A DNA stretch of 64,000 nt from Macrotis lagotis (taxonomy: Eukaryota; Chordata; Mammalia; Peramelemorphia; Peramelidae): positions 141,465,822 to 141,529,821 of the forward strand of contig NC_133658.1 of the NCBI RefSeq assembly GCF_037893015.1. The letters are read 5' to 3'. How positions within the stretch are numbered: the stretch's first letter is position 1; each line of letters begins with the position of its first letter. The notes under the pieces are model-generated. The model saw only the letters and a program-made list of their open reading frames with translations, ran no database searches and was not told where the DNA came from. Made by a program: the position numbers and the translations under genes. Shown here in pieces: positions 36,335 to 47,721 of this stretch.

Positions 36335-36968
36335 TTCTAACTGCTTTTATAAATGACAGCATTCATATGAGTTATCAGTATCTTCTTCCCATGCAAGAAT
36401 ACAAACAGTTCAATTCAATTCCTCATAGTTAGTCCTCATTCACCTCCTCTATGGTTCACCCGAGTCCTGTACTTGGAGATTAAACTTTCTGTTCAGCTCT
36501 GGTTGTTTCAGAAGGAAAGTTTGAAAGTCTCATGTGTCGTTGAAAGTCCATCTTTTCCCCTGAAAGAGGATGTTCAGTTTTTCTGGGTAGTTGATTCTCA
36601 GTTGTAAACCGCGATCTTTTGCCTTCTGGAATATCATATTCCAATCCCTTTGAGGCCTTAATGTAGATGCTGCCAGATCCTGTGTAATCCTTATTATAGA
36701 GCCATGGTAGTTGAATTATCTGTTTCTGGCAGCTTTTATTATTTTGTCTTTGACTTTGGAGTTTTGGAATGTGGCTAAAATATTCCTGGAAGTTTTTCTT
36801 TTGGGATTTCTTTCAGGAGGTGATTGGTGAATTCCCTCAATTTCTATTTTGCCCTCTGCTTCTAGGATCCCGGCAGTTTTGCTGAATTGTTTCTTGAAAA
36901 ATGAAGTTTAGGCTGTTTTCCTGGTTATGACTTTCAGGTAACCCAGTAATTTTTAAAATATCTCTCCT

Positions 36969-37209
36969 GGGGGCAGCTAGATGGTACCAGTGGATAGAAT
37001 ACCAGTCCTGGAGTCAGGAGTACCTGAGTTCAAATCCGGTCTCAGACACTTAATAATTCCCTAGCTGTGTGGCCTTGGGCAAGCCAGCCACTTAACCCCA
37101 TTTGCCTTGCAAAAACCTAAAAAAATAATAATAATAATAATTACCTAACTGTGTGGCCTTGGGCAAACCACTTAACCCTGTTTGCTTTGCAAAAACCTAA
37201 AAAAAAAAA
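36969..37209 (+). mobile_element. WSINE-like SINE with duplicated tail module
   Basis: A complete SINE (36969-37120) runs into (ATA)n. A second copy of only the 3' third follows (37138-37209: 'aattacctaactgtgtggcc...gcaaaaacctaaaa'). One pair of flanks (ATCTCTCCTGG at about 36959 and 37213) encloses both, so the duplication belongs to one insertion. Confidence 0.92.
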
Positions 37210-38248
37210 TTATCTCTCCTGGATCCAGTGAGATATTTCACATTTTCTTCTAATTTTTGATTCATTTGTTAGTTTTATTTCTTCCTGATTTCCTGCAAAG
37301 TCATCGGCTTCCTTTACTTCTATTCTACAGTTGAAGGAGTTATTTTCTTCAGAGTGCTTTTTTAATCTCCTTTTCCAGCTGGCAAATTCTGCTTTTTAAG
37401 GCATTCTTCTCATTTGCCTTTTTGTGTGGCTTTTTCCATTTGGCCCAAACTGGTTTTTAACATTTTATTTTCTTCAGCATTTTTTTTTTGTTTTTCTTTC
37501 ACCAAACTTCTGACTTAGTTGTTATGATTTATCTTCATCGCTCTCATTTCTCCTACCAACTTTTCCTCTACTTCCCTTAAATACTTTTCAGAGTCTTTTT
37601 TTGAGCTCATCTATTGCCTGAGCCCATTTTTTATTTCTCTTGGAGGTTTTGGATACAGAAGCTTTGACTTTGATTTCTTATGTATTTCTTATGTATTTTG
37701 ATCCTTCATGGGACCAAAGTAATTTTCTGTGGTCATATTCTTCTCTTTCTGTTGATTACTCATTTCCACAGCCCATGACAGATTTACTGTACTTCCAGGG
37801 CTTTGGGGGGGGGGTTGGGACACCCCACTGGGACCTTAATTCCTCCAAGGTTTTATGAGAGGTTCTGACTGCTCTCTTGTCTGTGTTCAGGCCCTCCCCT
37901 CTGCCTTGGAGCTGTGAGGAGGGTCCCTGCTGGGCTATGGTAGTATGGGGCCCAGACTGCAACCTAGATCTGAGTGTGGGCAAACAGCAGAGTCCTGTCC
38001 CAGGGATAGCAGAGAGATCTTTGCAGTCTCCCCCAACCCCCTTTCTGTTTGTGGACTGGGAACTCTAGAAGTGCTGGGTGGCTTCCTCAATTCCCACTAC
38101 AGTTTCTCACCTGTTCTGAGGCCAGTGCTCCTTGCTCACTCTGGTGCAGCAGAGTTCTTTCACCACCCCTTCAGGCTGTCTCTGGTGATCCCTAGCCAAG
38201 AGGTCTAGAAACTGCCCCCTGTGCCATGGACCCAGGCACCCCCCCACT

Positions 38249-38397
38249 CTTTTTTGTTTTTTGCAAGGCATTGGAATAAGTGACTTGCCCAAAGTCACAC
38301 AGCTAAGTAATTATTTAAGTGTCTGAGGCTGGATTTGAGCTCAGGTCCTCCTTACTTCAGGGCTGGTGCTGTATCCACTGCACCACCTAACTGCCCC
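38249..38397 (-). mobile_element. WSINE-like SINE, minus
   Basis: Diverged full-length copy between two L1-derived blocks. Confidence 0.92.
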
Positions 38398-38399
38398 TC

Positions 38400-40350
38400 A
38401 TCACAAATTCTTTAGAATTATCTTGGTTCATTGTATTGATCAGAGTAGCTACACCTTTCATGGTTGATCAACATTGCAACATTCATGTTACTATACACAG
38501 TGATCTATCAGTTGTTCTCACTTCACTTTGTGTCAGTTGAATCAGTCCTGCCATGTTTTTTAAAGCTATCTACCTTGTCATTTCCCAGTACAATAGTGTC
38601 ACAATTTGTTTAGCAATTACTCAAAATGATATATGTTTTTTTCTTTTTGGTATAGCTCCTACAGATATTTTTGTAATTTTAAGTCCTTTTCCTTTTTCTT
38701 TGATCTCTGAGATCAAAGGTTCTGCACAGTTTTATAGCCCTTTGGACATAGTTTCAAATTGTTATAAAGAATGATTGGACCAGTTCACTCTTCTACTAAT
38801 AGTTGATTAGTGTCCCTATTTTTTCCCCCTCATCTCCAGCATTCATCATTTCTGATCTCAACTGTTTTAATTTGCCTTTCTCTAATAGTGATTTAGAGCA
38901 TTTTTCATATCAATATAGGTAACTTTCGTAGCTTCTTCTGAAAATTGCCTATTTATATCCTTTGTTTATCAGTTGGGGAATGGATCTTATTTTTTATAAA
39001 TTTCTAAATTCTATATTCAGTTCTATATTCTGTATTTGAGATATGAGGCCTTTATCAGAGAAACCTAATGTAAAAAATTTTGATGTTATTTCTCTGTCTC
39101 TGGTACTTTTTAGCAAAATGTAGTTTCCCTGTTTATCTCTTAATTATATTTTTGCTTTTCTTTGCTGAGACCATAAGTGCTACTCCCTGCCTTTTTAAAA
39201 AAATCAGTTGTAGTATATTAGCTTCTATTTCAGCCCTTTATTTTAACTTTATATGTGTGTGTGTCTTTCTAATCCATTATGCTATCTGCTTCTGATTTAT
39301 GGGTGAGCTCATTCCATTCATATTTTCCTCCATCCCATTTTCTTTTTTCTCTTTTTCTCCTATCCTTCCTCAACAGTCAATTAAAAAAAAATATTTCCTG
39401 GTCTTTTATAACGAGCTCCTGGATCTTCTTTTCCCGTTTGGTTTACTTTCTCTTCGTAATTGTTTTTCTTGGATTGTTCTTTTCTTTTTTAGTTTTTCCC
39501 TCAGTCTTTTAAATTTGATTTTTAAAGTCTTTTTTGAGTTCCTCTATGGATTTTTTTTGAGTAGATAGCCATTCGAAGTTACTTTTTGGGATGAGAGGCT
39601 TCTAATTACTTCAATTCTTCCTCCAAAGACGAACCTCACTTTTCTTTTTTTTCCCAGAGTAACTGTTTATGATTGAGTTCTTTCTCCTTTCCCTGCACAT
39701 CAAAAAAAAAAAAAAATTAGCAATTTTTACTTATATTCACCTCTAGTCCTATGGTATGGGGGATGGTGTCTCTGACCTTAGGAGCTTTGTCCTGGACCCA
39801 CCTCTATACTCCTTTCTCCCTTTAAGCCACAACTGGACCCCTCAGCACACTTTGATGGAAATGATGTTGCTCTTTGAGAACCCTTCAGTTCTTTCCTCTG
39901 ACCTGGAATCAAGAAGAATTCAATTCTGTTATAAGTATCCTCAACCAACAGTGTCACCATGCCACTGCCTCTGCATTTACTGGACATTTGCTGGTTCCTT
40001 CTAACCCAAGACTGCACCTCACCTGCATAGTTGGACCTGGCATTCCTAATCAGCAGAGGTTTTTTTCCTCTTGCCTTATCAGATCCCAAACTCCCCACAC
40101 TGTCTGGGAGATGAGGCTACCATCTAAATGACTGACTTTAGGGATTACTTCTTACTGTTTCAGGGAGTTAACCTGGAGGTGTTTGCACTTCACTCAAATG
40201 GCAGAACAATTCAGGATCTTTCTTTGGATCTTTTCCAGTTATCCCAGAAGGAACATTGGAACTTCTCCTGCTGTCCCAGAAAGACCATCGTTGTACTGCA
40301 ACTTTTAGGTTATTGGGCTGCTCTGTTTTCACCCTGAGGTGTTTTTTTTT
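38400..40350 (-). mobile_element. L1-derived blocks, minus
   Basis: About 38400-39120 carries the L1 3' region ('cagttttatagccctttgg', 'ttagagcatttttcatatc'). About 39280-40100 looks like antisense ORF1 and 5'-UTR text ('tttgtcctggacccacctc'). Short frames on both strands here follow from the low-complexity pyrimidine bias. Confidence 0.6.
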
Positions 40351-40564
40351 TTTTGCTTTGTTAGTGGAGAAAATCTGGAGAGTTTGGAAATTTCTGGTCC
40401 ACTCCACACCATCTTCCTTTTCTCCAAAAGTTAATTTTGCTTCTAATCACAGCCTTCCTTAATTTGTCCCCCTCTTTATTATCTCCCCCCTTTCTCTTAT
40501 TCCCTTCCTCTCTTATTTCCATATTGTTTAAGTTATTTTTCTATACACAACTGCACATGTCCAT

Positions 40565-40606
40565 GCATGCACACATACATACATGCATACATACATACAT
40601 ACATAT
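40565..40606. repeat. (CATA)n microsatellite
   Basis: Imperfect ACATACATGC/ACATACATAC repeats ending in (TA)n. Confidence 0.9.
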
Positions 40607-40630
40607 ATATGTGCACACTCACTTCTTCCC

Positions 40631-40797
40631 TTTTTTTTTTAAGGTTTGTTTTTTTTTTTTTGCAAGGCAATGGGGTTGAGTGGCTTGCCCAAGGCCACAC
40701 AGCTAGGTAATTATTAAGTGTCTGAGGCCAGATTTGAACTCAGTTACTCCTAACTCCAGGGCCGGTGCTCTATCCACTGCGCCACCTAGCCACCCCT
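40631..40797 (-). mobile_element. WSINE-like SINE, minus
   Basis: T-rich start AAGGTTTGTTTTTT then full consensus ending GCCACCTAGCCACCCC. Confidence 0.94.
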
Positions 40798-40799
40798 CT

Positions 40800-43180
40800 A
40801 CTTACCTTTTGAACCAATTTTTGATGAGAATGAGGGTCAAGCATTATCCCCCACCCCCACCTCATATTTGATTTCCACTGTAAAAACTCTTCCTTGTGGA
40901 ATTCTTTATATGAGAAAATTTCCCCATTCTCCCTTTCCCTTTTTCACAGTGCATTCTTTCTTATACCTTCATTTTTTTTTGTCATTCCAGCATAACTGAC
41001 TCATACCCATGCCCTCTATGTAAAATTTTTTAACTGCTTTAATAATGATAAAGTTCTTAGGAATTACATGCATCCTTTCCCTTATAGGAATGCAAATACC
41101 CATACTACTCTTTCACGTTTACCTTTTTAAGTTTCTCTTGAAGCATTCTGTTTGAATGTTATATTTTCTACTCAGCTCCAGTCTTTTCATCAGAAATGCT
41201 TTAAAGTCCTCAAATGTCCATTTTCCCTTCTAAATCAGTTTTGTTAGATAGGTTATTTTTTTGTTGTAATTCTAGTTCCTTTACCTTGTGGAGTATCATT
41301 TTAAATCATCTGCTTTAATATGGAAACTGTTACATCTTTTATGATCTTGACTGTGACTCCATGATATTTGAATTGTTTCTGGTTTCTTGAAGTATTTTTC
41401 TCTTTGACCAGGGAGCTCTAGGATTTCACTGGGAGTTCTTATTTTGGAATTTATTTTCAGGAGATAATCAATGGATTCTTTCAAAGTCTATTTTACTTTC
41501 TGAATCAAAGACAGTAATTTCTTGAAATTTGATATCTCTCTCTTTTTTATCATGACTTTCAGGTAGTTCAATAAATTCTTAAATTATTTTGCTTCGATCT
41601 ATTTCTCAGGTCATTTGTTTTTCTGATACTTGTTTCATATTTTCTTCTATTTTTCATTCTTGTTTCTTAATATCTCATAGAATCATTAACTTCCACTTGC
41701 TCAATTCTAATTTTTTTTTCTATTTTCATTGGTGAGCTTTTGTGCATTAGGTCAATTCTATTTTTTAAAGTGGTATTTTTGTACCTTTTTTTCCCCTTAC
41801 TAAGCTGTAATTGTCTTTTCATCATTTTCTTGTATCACTCTCATGGAATTTTGAATGGACTTGAGTCTATTCAATCCTTTTCTTTGAATTAACCTTAATT
41901 TTAAAACTGTTTTCACATTGTTGTCTTCTGAGTTTTTATGTCTTGTTCTTCTTGCCACCAAAGCAGCTTTATAAATGGTCAAATTCCCTTTTTGATTATT
42001 CATTTTTCTAGCCTGTTTATTAATTTTTAATTTTATGTTAAGTTGGGTTCAACTCACCTTGGGCTAGGGAGGCCCTGTTCTAAGGTTCAGGGTTTTTTGA
42101 GATGCTGTTTTCAGAGTTGAGGGATTACATGTTTTTGGTGCTTCCAGGATGGTGGAAGATTGGAAGAGATGTGGGTACTTATCTCCTAGTCTACACTTTG
42201 ATCTTTACCAAGGAAGAGGCCTTGGTCCCCTACAACCACAGGTACTTGTCTCTATGCCTTGGAACTGCAACCAGGGCCCTTGCTCCCTGTGACTTGACCC
42301 CAGCAGTCTCTCCTCCTTGGAATTGTGACCAGGACAATGTTTGGGTAATAAAGTTGTCAATCAGTTCCAGTTATACTCAGTACCAACAAAGGGCTCCCTT
42401 AATCTCTTTTAAGCTCACCCTAGTACTCTTTGGAACACATTATTCTATTCCCTTTCCTTTTACTAATGAGTACAAAATAATCTTTTGTTATTTGAATATC
42501 TTTTCCATTGTATTTATTTGAAGGACTCTCTTCTGTTGGCCTTCAGAATTTGTAGCTTCTGAACTAAATTGTTCAGTTTAACCACTCTGTGTCCAGAATG
42601 TCAAAGCCTTAGTTCTTATTTTTTACTTCTAGAGGTAATTTATGAATTCTTTGAATTGGAATTTCACTTTTCTGTGTTCAGAAACTGGACACTCCTATTA
42701 ATTTCTTCTTTGTAGTGTTAAGGTTTTTTTTTTCCATGTTCTTCTGGGAGTGATGTTTAGGTTGTCTCTCCACCTCCTGCCTTTGAAATCCATGTATTTT
42801 GCTTCTATAGTATATATATAATATATTTTCTTTTAATTTCTTGTCTTTTGCTTCTTCTGGGTTGGCCTTCACTCCTGTCTATCTGAATTCGTAATCTGTT
42901 GTTCTCTTTTTTGTTTCTTTGGTGAGGTTTACCATTTGCAGATTTAAATTCTTCTATACGTTAATTTTGCTGTGTAGGACGAACTGCTCTCATAATTCTT
43001 ATGTCTCTTTTAAACTGCTCAGGAACAGTATGTTGTGATTCCATGTTCTCAAATTCCACAGGATGCTCAACCTCACCAAATGCTGCATCATTTTTCTTCA
43101 TCTTGCAATATTTATTCATAGATACCTGAACTTGTTTACTAGATCTAGAAACCATATTTCCTTCTGTTATTGTTTTTTCC
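40800..43180 (-). mobile_element. L1-derived block with ORF1-like remnants, minus
   Basis: Text near 41150-41480 parallels 36480-36850 of the other block. Minus-strand frames at 41800-42003 (62% charged/polar, coiled-coil-like, 'ARRTRHKNSEDNNVK') and 41296-41484 look like L1 ORF1 remains. 42030-42520 resembles the 5' UTR. Frames at 42678-42872 and 42961-43155 are unassigned. The block is broken by stops. Confidence 0.55.
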
Positions 43181-43360
43181 TCTTGATTTATCTGTTTATG
43201 TTCAAGGTCTTTAGAAATAGTAAGTGATAAAATAATTTGTATGATTTGTGCTTAGGTCTAAAAAATAATTTTTTAATTATTTAAATTTATTGAGTATTTA
43301 AACTTACCTAATTTAAATGTATTAAATATTTTATTAATAAAAATCACTTTCATTTTTCAG

Positions 43361-43432
43361 TATGATTACATGGGCTCTGATATTGAGGCAGTAACAAATA
43401 AAGTTATCCAGATTCTTGGTCTTATAAATGCA
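43361..43432 (+). CDS. ADAM32: ADAM32 exon 8: metalloprotease-like domain
   Basis: 72 nt, phase 0 both sides, residues 201-224. Acceptor ACTTTCATTTTTCAG, donor AATGCA/GTAAGT. Reads YDYMGSDIEAVTNKVIQILG then LINA. It matches the family helix that follows the first strand ('LYDYxGSxxxxVTxKV'). The upstream intron 7 is the longest in the window (about 12.8 kb), swollen by L1, LTR and SINE insertions. Confidence 0.92.
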
Positions 43433-43599
43433 GTAAGTTTCCTTCCTTTTCATGTTATATGGAAAAAAATTCATTGTTTTGACTTTAGAATTGAACTGAT
43501 TAACTGTGGCACTGTTGTATAATAAATCATTCTAACAGTCAAATGTAAATGAATTGTATGGCCCCATCAAGATAATCATTTACTAAGCAGCCACTATAT

Positions 43600-43725
43600 G
43601 TAGTACCTTAAACTGTGAGTTTCTTTAGAGCAAGCACTGCATTTTGCCTTTCTTGGTATCCTGAGCTTTTAGCACCAGTGCTTAACATATAGTATATAAA
43701 TAAAAAATGTTTGTCAACTGATCTA
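43600..43725 (+). repeat. L2 3'-end fragment in intron 8
   Basis: 'aactgtgagtttctttagagcaagcac' and 'agtgcttaacatatagtata', the L2 3' end. It fills much of the short intron 8 (354 bp). Confidence 0.65.
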
Positions 43726-43786
43726 GCACATTTCGTAATGCAATCTAAAAAAGTATCTCTGTAGTTGTTATCTTTTCTATTTTTAG

Positions 43787-43953
43787 ATGTTTACCCAATT
43801 TAGAATGACAATTGTATTGTCATCTTTGGAATTGTGGACATATAAAAATAAGATTTCCACAACTGGGGAGCCAAATGAAATATTACAAAGATTTTTGGAA
43901 TGGAAAAATTCTTTTCTGATCCTACGGCCTCATGACATGGCATATTTATTCGT
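43787..43953 (+). CDS. ADAM32: ADAM32 exon 9: metalloprotease-like domain
   Basis: 167 nt, phase 0 in and phase 2 out, residues 225-279 plus two bases. Acceptor TTTTCTATTTTTAG, donor TTCGT/GTAAGT. Starts [20 protein letters not shown] and includes KISTTGE, FLEWK and [10 protein letters not shown]. Of all exons this one agrees best with ADAM32, in particular [17 protein letters not shown] and FLEWK. ADAM18 is close (ILQRFL, LILRPHD). Confidence 0.93.
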
Positions 43954-44085
43954 GTAAGTCTAATATTTCTGCTTTGCTAGAAATAAAACAAATACATTGT
44001 CGGACATTTTTGTTATGGTCTTTTACTTTTATCTCTGTGTGAATAGGGGGTTTTCAGAAACTCTCATGTGATAGTAGCAACTCTG

Positions 44086-44290
44086 TGCCATAGTAAATAG
44101 AATTCTTTATTTGGAATCGGGAAGGTCCGAACTCAAATCTAACCTTAGATATGTATTACTGATGTGACTCTTGACAGATCATTTTCTTCTTCTGTGAAAT
44201 GGGACTAGTAATAGCACCTACTTCCCAGGGTTTGTAGAGATTTTTGCAAAACTTAAACACTATATAAATTGTAGGTATTATTTTGGGCTA
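44086..44290 (+). repeat. MIR fragment, plus
   Basis: 'gccatagtaaatagaattctttatttggaatcgggaagg', 'gatgtgactcttgacagatcattt' and 'ctgtgaaatgggactagtaatagcacctac' in MIR order. Confidence 0.85.
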
Positions 44291-45000
44291 TTATTGGTTG
44301 TTAAGAAGTCTGTATAGTTAGATATGGTTGCAGGGTTCCCTATTTTTTTCTATTTTGCCCTTGAGAGACAGACCACTGCAGTTATTTGGAGGCTTCTTGC
44401 CTACAGTCTGGGTGAGTAGCAAAAAACTGGAGGAGTCAGACTCCAGAGTTCCTGGCTACAGTGATCTGAGCTTCTACTTCTGTGACTGGTATCAGAGAGC
44501 AGTACTGTGAAACAACTAGACACTGATCAAAAACAGGTTTGAGTATTGGGGAAGGTTAGCAATTATGAAACTTGGTGGATGGGGTACTGGTCTGACTTCC
44601 CACACTGCCCATCTTTCCTTGATATACAGAAGTGACATTTCAGAGACAAAGATCATCCCCCAGAGTTCCTATTTATAGGTAAGCATAGTTCAGTAATACC
44701 TCTAACAAGTGATATGCTGGTAAATGTTTAATAACCAGTTAATTCTCAGAAAAATATAGTATTTATGTTTGTATGACAAGGTGCACTTTTAAGTTGAATC
44801 TTCATTAATGCTTTTCCTGTCACTTTCTTAAATCTAGGTAAACAACAAAACAATAAATCAGGCAAGGATTTTTGAGTTATAAATGTTCATATTGAAAATT
44901 CCAGAGCTTGACTAGTTAATTCTAGCAGATCACTACCTCTGATTATAATGATATATGGGTTAATAGTCTTCTTCTTTAACCTACTCTCACATAATGAAAT
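44291..45000. other. Intron 9 stretch, nothing clear
   Basis: The first part (44330-44640) reads like a decayed GC-richer L1 5'-UTR or unique sequence. There is no coding signal. Confidence 0.4.
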
Positions 45001-46690
45001 AACTTTACACCTTACCAAAGCTAAATCCTCTACCTGTTCAAGTGATTCCATTCCATACTGTCACCCCAACAGATTATTGTGTCTATCAACTTCAATCTTT
45101 CACTTGTTTACTGGATCTTTCGCTTATTTTCAATTTCTTCTTGTTTACAGGAACATACCCATGGTTGCCCAGTTTGAAAAAAATCCGCCCATGTTCCATT
45201 CTTCAGAACAAACTATCATCCCATATCTCTTCTGACCTTTGGCTAAATTAAAAAAGTACCTCCACTTTATTTCTCTTCTCACTTTCTTCTAAACTTCTGA
45301 CATTATCCATCTTCTAATCTTATTCCACCAAAATTGTTCTCTCCAAAGTTATTAGTGATATTTTAGTTACTAAATTCAATGACTTTTTTCTTAATCTTCA
45401 TTCTCCTCGACCTTTCTGAAGTCTGACATTTTGATCATTCTCTCCTCGTTGATATTTTCTTCTAGCTAGGTTTTTGGGACACCACTCTGTACTAGTTCTC
45501 ATACTAGTCATCTAACCATTCTTTTCTCTTCTTAGCTGAATCCTCCTCCACATTACACTCTTTAACTATAGGTATCCATTCTGTTATGGGCCTCTTCTTT
45601 TGTTCTATACAATTTTACTTGTTAATTACCATTTCTATGCTGATCATTCTTAAATCTCTCTTTCTTGTCTCTGTGCTGACCTGCAGTCTTACATCTCCAA
45701 CTGCCTTTGAGACATCGTGATCTGAAAGTCCATTAGACCACTTCAGTGTGAAACTGATCATCTTTCCCCCAAACCTATACCTCTCCTACCATCTTTATTA
45801 CTGTAGAACACAGCACCATCTTCCGAGACTCTCAGGGTCACAACCTAGAAGTCCACAACTGTCTTGTGGACCTCCTTTTCTCTGCTGACACTACTATCAC
45901 TCATATCCTCATACCTAGATTATTGTAATAGCTAGCTGGTGGGTCTGTCTGTCTCAAGTCTCTCCTTAACTCTAATCCATCCTTCATTCAGTCACTAAAG
46001 TGATTTTCTTAAAACATTTGCTTCTTACTTCCAATCGAAACCCTCCAAGTCTACAAACTTCAGTGACTCCATTGCTTTCTGGGTTAAATACAAAATGTTG
46101 TTTGTCATTTTCATAGCCTAGCCTCCTCCTACCTTTCTAGTCTTCTTTATACTTTACTCCCCAATAGTACTCTTTAATCTAATGAAACTGGCCTTTTAGC
46201 TGTTCAGGAACAAGACATTCCATCTCTTGGTTCCAAGGCATATTCTCTGACCAATCCCCAAGTCTGAAATGTTTTCTCTCCTTTGCTCTATTAAATACCC
46301 TGATTTCCTTTCATCTTTTACAGAAAGTCTTCCCTAGGCGCCGCCAGGTGGTGCAGTGGATAAAGCACTGGCCCTGGAGTCAGGAGTACCTGGGTTCAAA
46401 TCTGGCCTCAGACACTTGAGAATTACCTGGCTGTGTGTCCTTGGGCAATCCACTTAACCCCATTTGTCTTAAAAAAAAAGTCTTCCCTAGCCTCTTTTAA
46501 TTCTAGTGCTTTCTTTCTGTTAATTTTCTTATTCTCTATATAGTTTACTTTAGATAAATGTGTTTGCAGGTTGCCTTTTCAGTTTGATTGTGTGCTTCAT
46601 GCAGGGACTGTCTCTGGCTCTTTATGTATTCCTAATGGTTAGCCAGTGACTTGCACAGAGGAGGTACTTAATAAATAGTATTCCTTGATA
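45001..46690 (+). mobile_element. L2 LINE, plus, long copy
   Basis: L2 ORF2 text is readable in order: 'ccaaagttattagtgatattttag', 'cctcgacctttctgaagtctgac', 'tttctatgctgatcattc' (the YADD-motif position), 'ctgatcatctttcccccaaacc', 'gattattgtaatagctagctgg', ending with 'ggactgtctctggctc' and 'gaggtacttaataaatag'. It is decayed by stops and split by the SINE at 46337. Confidence 0.85.
46337..46477 (+). mobile_element. WSINE-like SINE, plus, inside L2
   Basis: Starts GGCGCCGCCAGGTGGTGCAG. Direct repeat AAGTCTTCCCTA at about 46325-46336 and 46479-46490. Confidence 0.95.
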
Positions 46691-46922
46691 AATAAAAAAC
46701 CAGCCTAAAACAGACAGAAAACTTATAGTGACAAATTTTGAAGATAGAAACAGAAACAAATTTGATTAGGAGTAAGAATGAAAATTGTTTGGAGTGAGTC
46801 AGATGCACAGGAAATTTTAAAAAGGCAGGTAGAGAAAAAAGGAAGGACAATATTTAGAATCAACAGAGTATTAACAAGGAAATATAGTGCCAGAATTGTT
46901 AAAGCTTAACATGAAAGCAGTT

Positions 46923-47155
46923 GGGGGGGGGGGGCAGTGGATAGAAAGCCAAGTCTGTAGTCCAGAAGACTTTTCTTTCTAAGTTCAAAGAAGACCTAAG
47001 ACACTACTTGTGAGACCCTGGCCAAGTCATTTAACCTCATCTATAAAATGGATTGGAGAAGGAAATGGCAAACTATTCCAGTCTCTTTGTCCAGAAAAAC
47101 CCCAAAATGGGTCAGGAAGAGTTGAACAGGACTGAAAAATAACTAACAACAAGAA
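46923..47155 (+). mobile_element. MAR1-like SINE, plus
   Basis: Begins at a G12 run, then GCAGTGGATAGAAAG. The tail has 'ggaaatggcaaactattccag' and 'gggtcaggaagagttgaacaggactgaaaa', a tail distinct from the WSINE family. A minus copy of the same family lies at 59346-59565. Confidence 0.85.
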
Positions 47156-47550
47156 ATGAGCTAAGATTGGTGGAAAAAGATAAAGATCACAAAAAGCATT
47201 ACTATTTATTTTAAGTTGTAGTGAGAAAAAGAAGAAATTCAAAATTTGAAAATGCTGCTTAGAGTAGCTGGAACAATATTAACAGATGTCAGGAAAGGCA
47301 GAGCTACTCAAGTCTTATTTTGCTTCTGTTTTCTTTGCCAAGGATATAGACTTTGTATAGGAAAAGAGAAGAAATAATAGCTCATAGGGAGTTGATCCTC
47401 AAGATAAGTAAGGAAGAACATAAGAATAACTTAAATGTCCTCAAGTCAACTGTTCCATATGAACTGCATTTTAAGGTACTGAAAAAATAAGTGGATACAT
47501 TTTCTGGCAATTGCAAGTCATCTTTGTAAGAACATAAAAAACAGAAATGA

Positions 47551-47721
47551 GGGGCATCTAGGTGGCACAGTGGATAGACCACCAACCCTGGAGTCAGGAG
47601 GACCTAAGTTCAAATGTGGCCTCAGACACTTAATAATTACCTAGTTGTATTACCTTGGGCAAGTCACTTAATCCTATTGCCTAGCAAGCCCCCCCCCCAA
47701 AAAAAACATCCCCCCCCCCCC
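47551..47721 (+). mobile_element. WSINE-like SINE, plus, with C-rich tail
   Basis: GGGGCATCTAGGTGGCACAG start. The tail carries two C runs (about 9 and 14 C). GAAATGAG flanks both sides. Confidence 0.92.

Larger units (their letters stand above)
35325..38240 (-). mobile_element. L1-derived block, minus
   Basis: The L1 3' region (35340-35480, 'aaattttgagtttcaaattc') is followed by pyrimidine-rich text, then ORF1-like antisense text at about 36450-37650 ('ggaatatcatattccaatcc', 'tttctttcaggaggtgattgg') and a 5'-UTR-like GC-richer end at 37780-38240. ORF2 is missing, so this is a rearranged or internally deleted copy. It contains a SINE at 36969. Confidence 0.65.

Noticed and set aside
42102..42521. 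139-residue plus-strand frame
   Set aside because: It lies antisense to an L1 5'-UTR-like segment and has no family resemblance.
42961..43155. 64-residue minus-strand frame just before exon 8, considered as a separate small gene
   Set aside because: It has no promoter, splice or homology support and adjoins L1 ORF1-like debris. Left as unassigned repeat-derived sequence.
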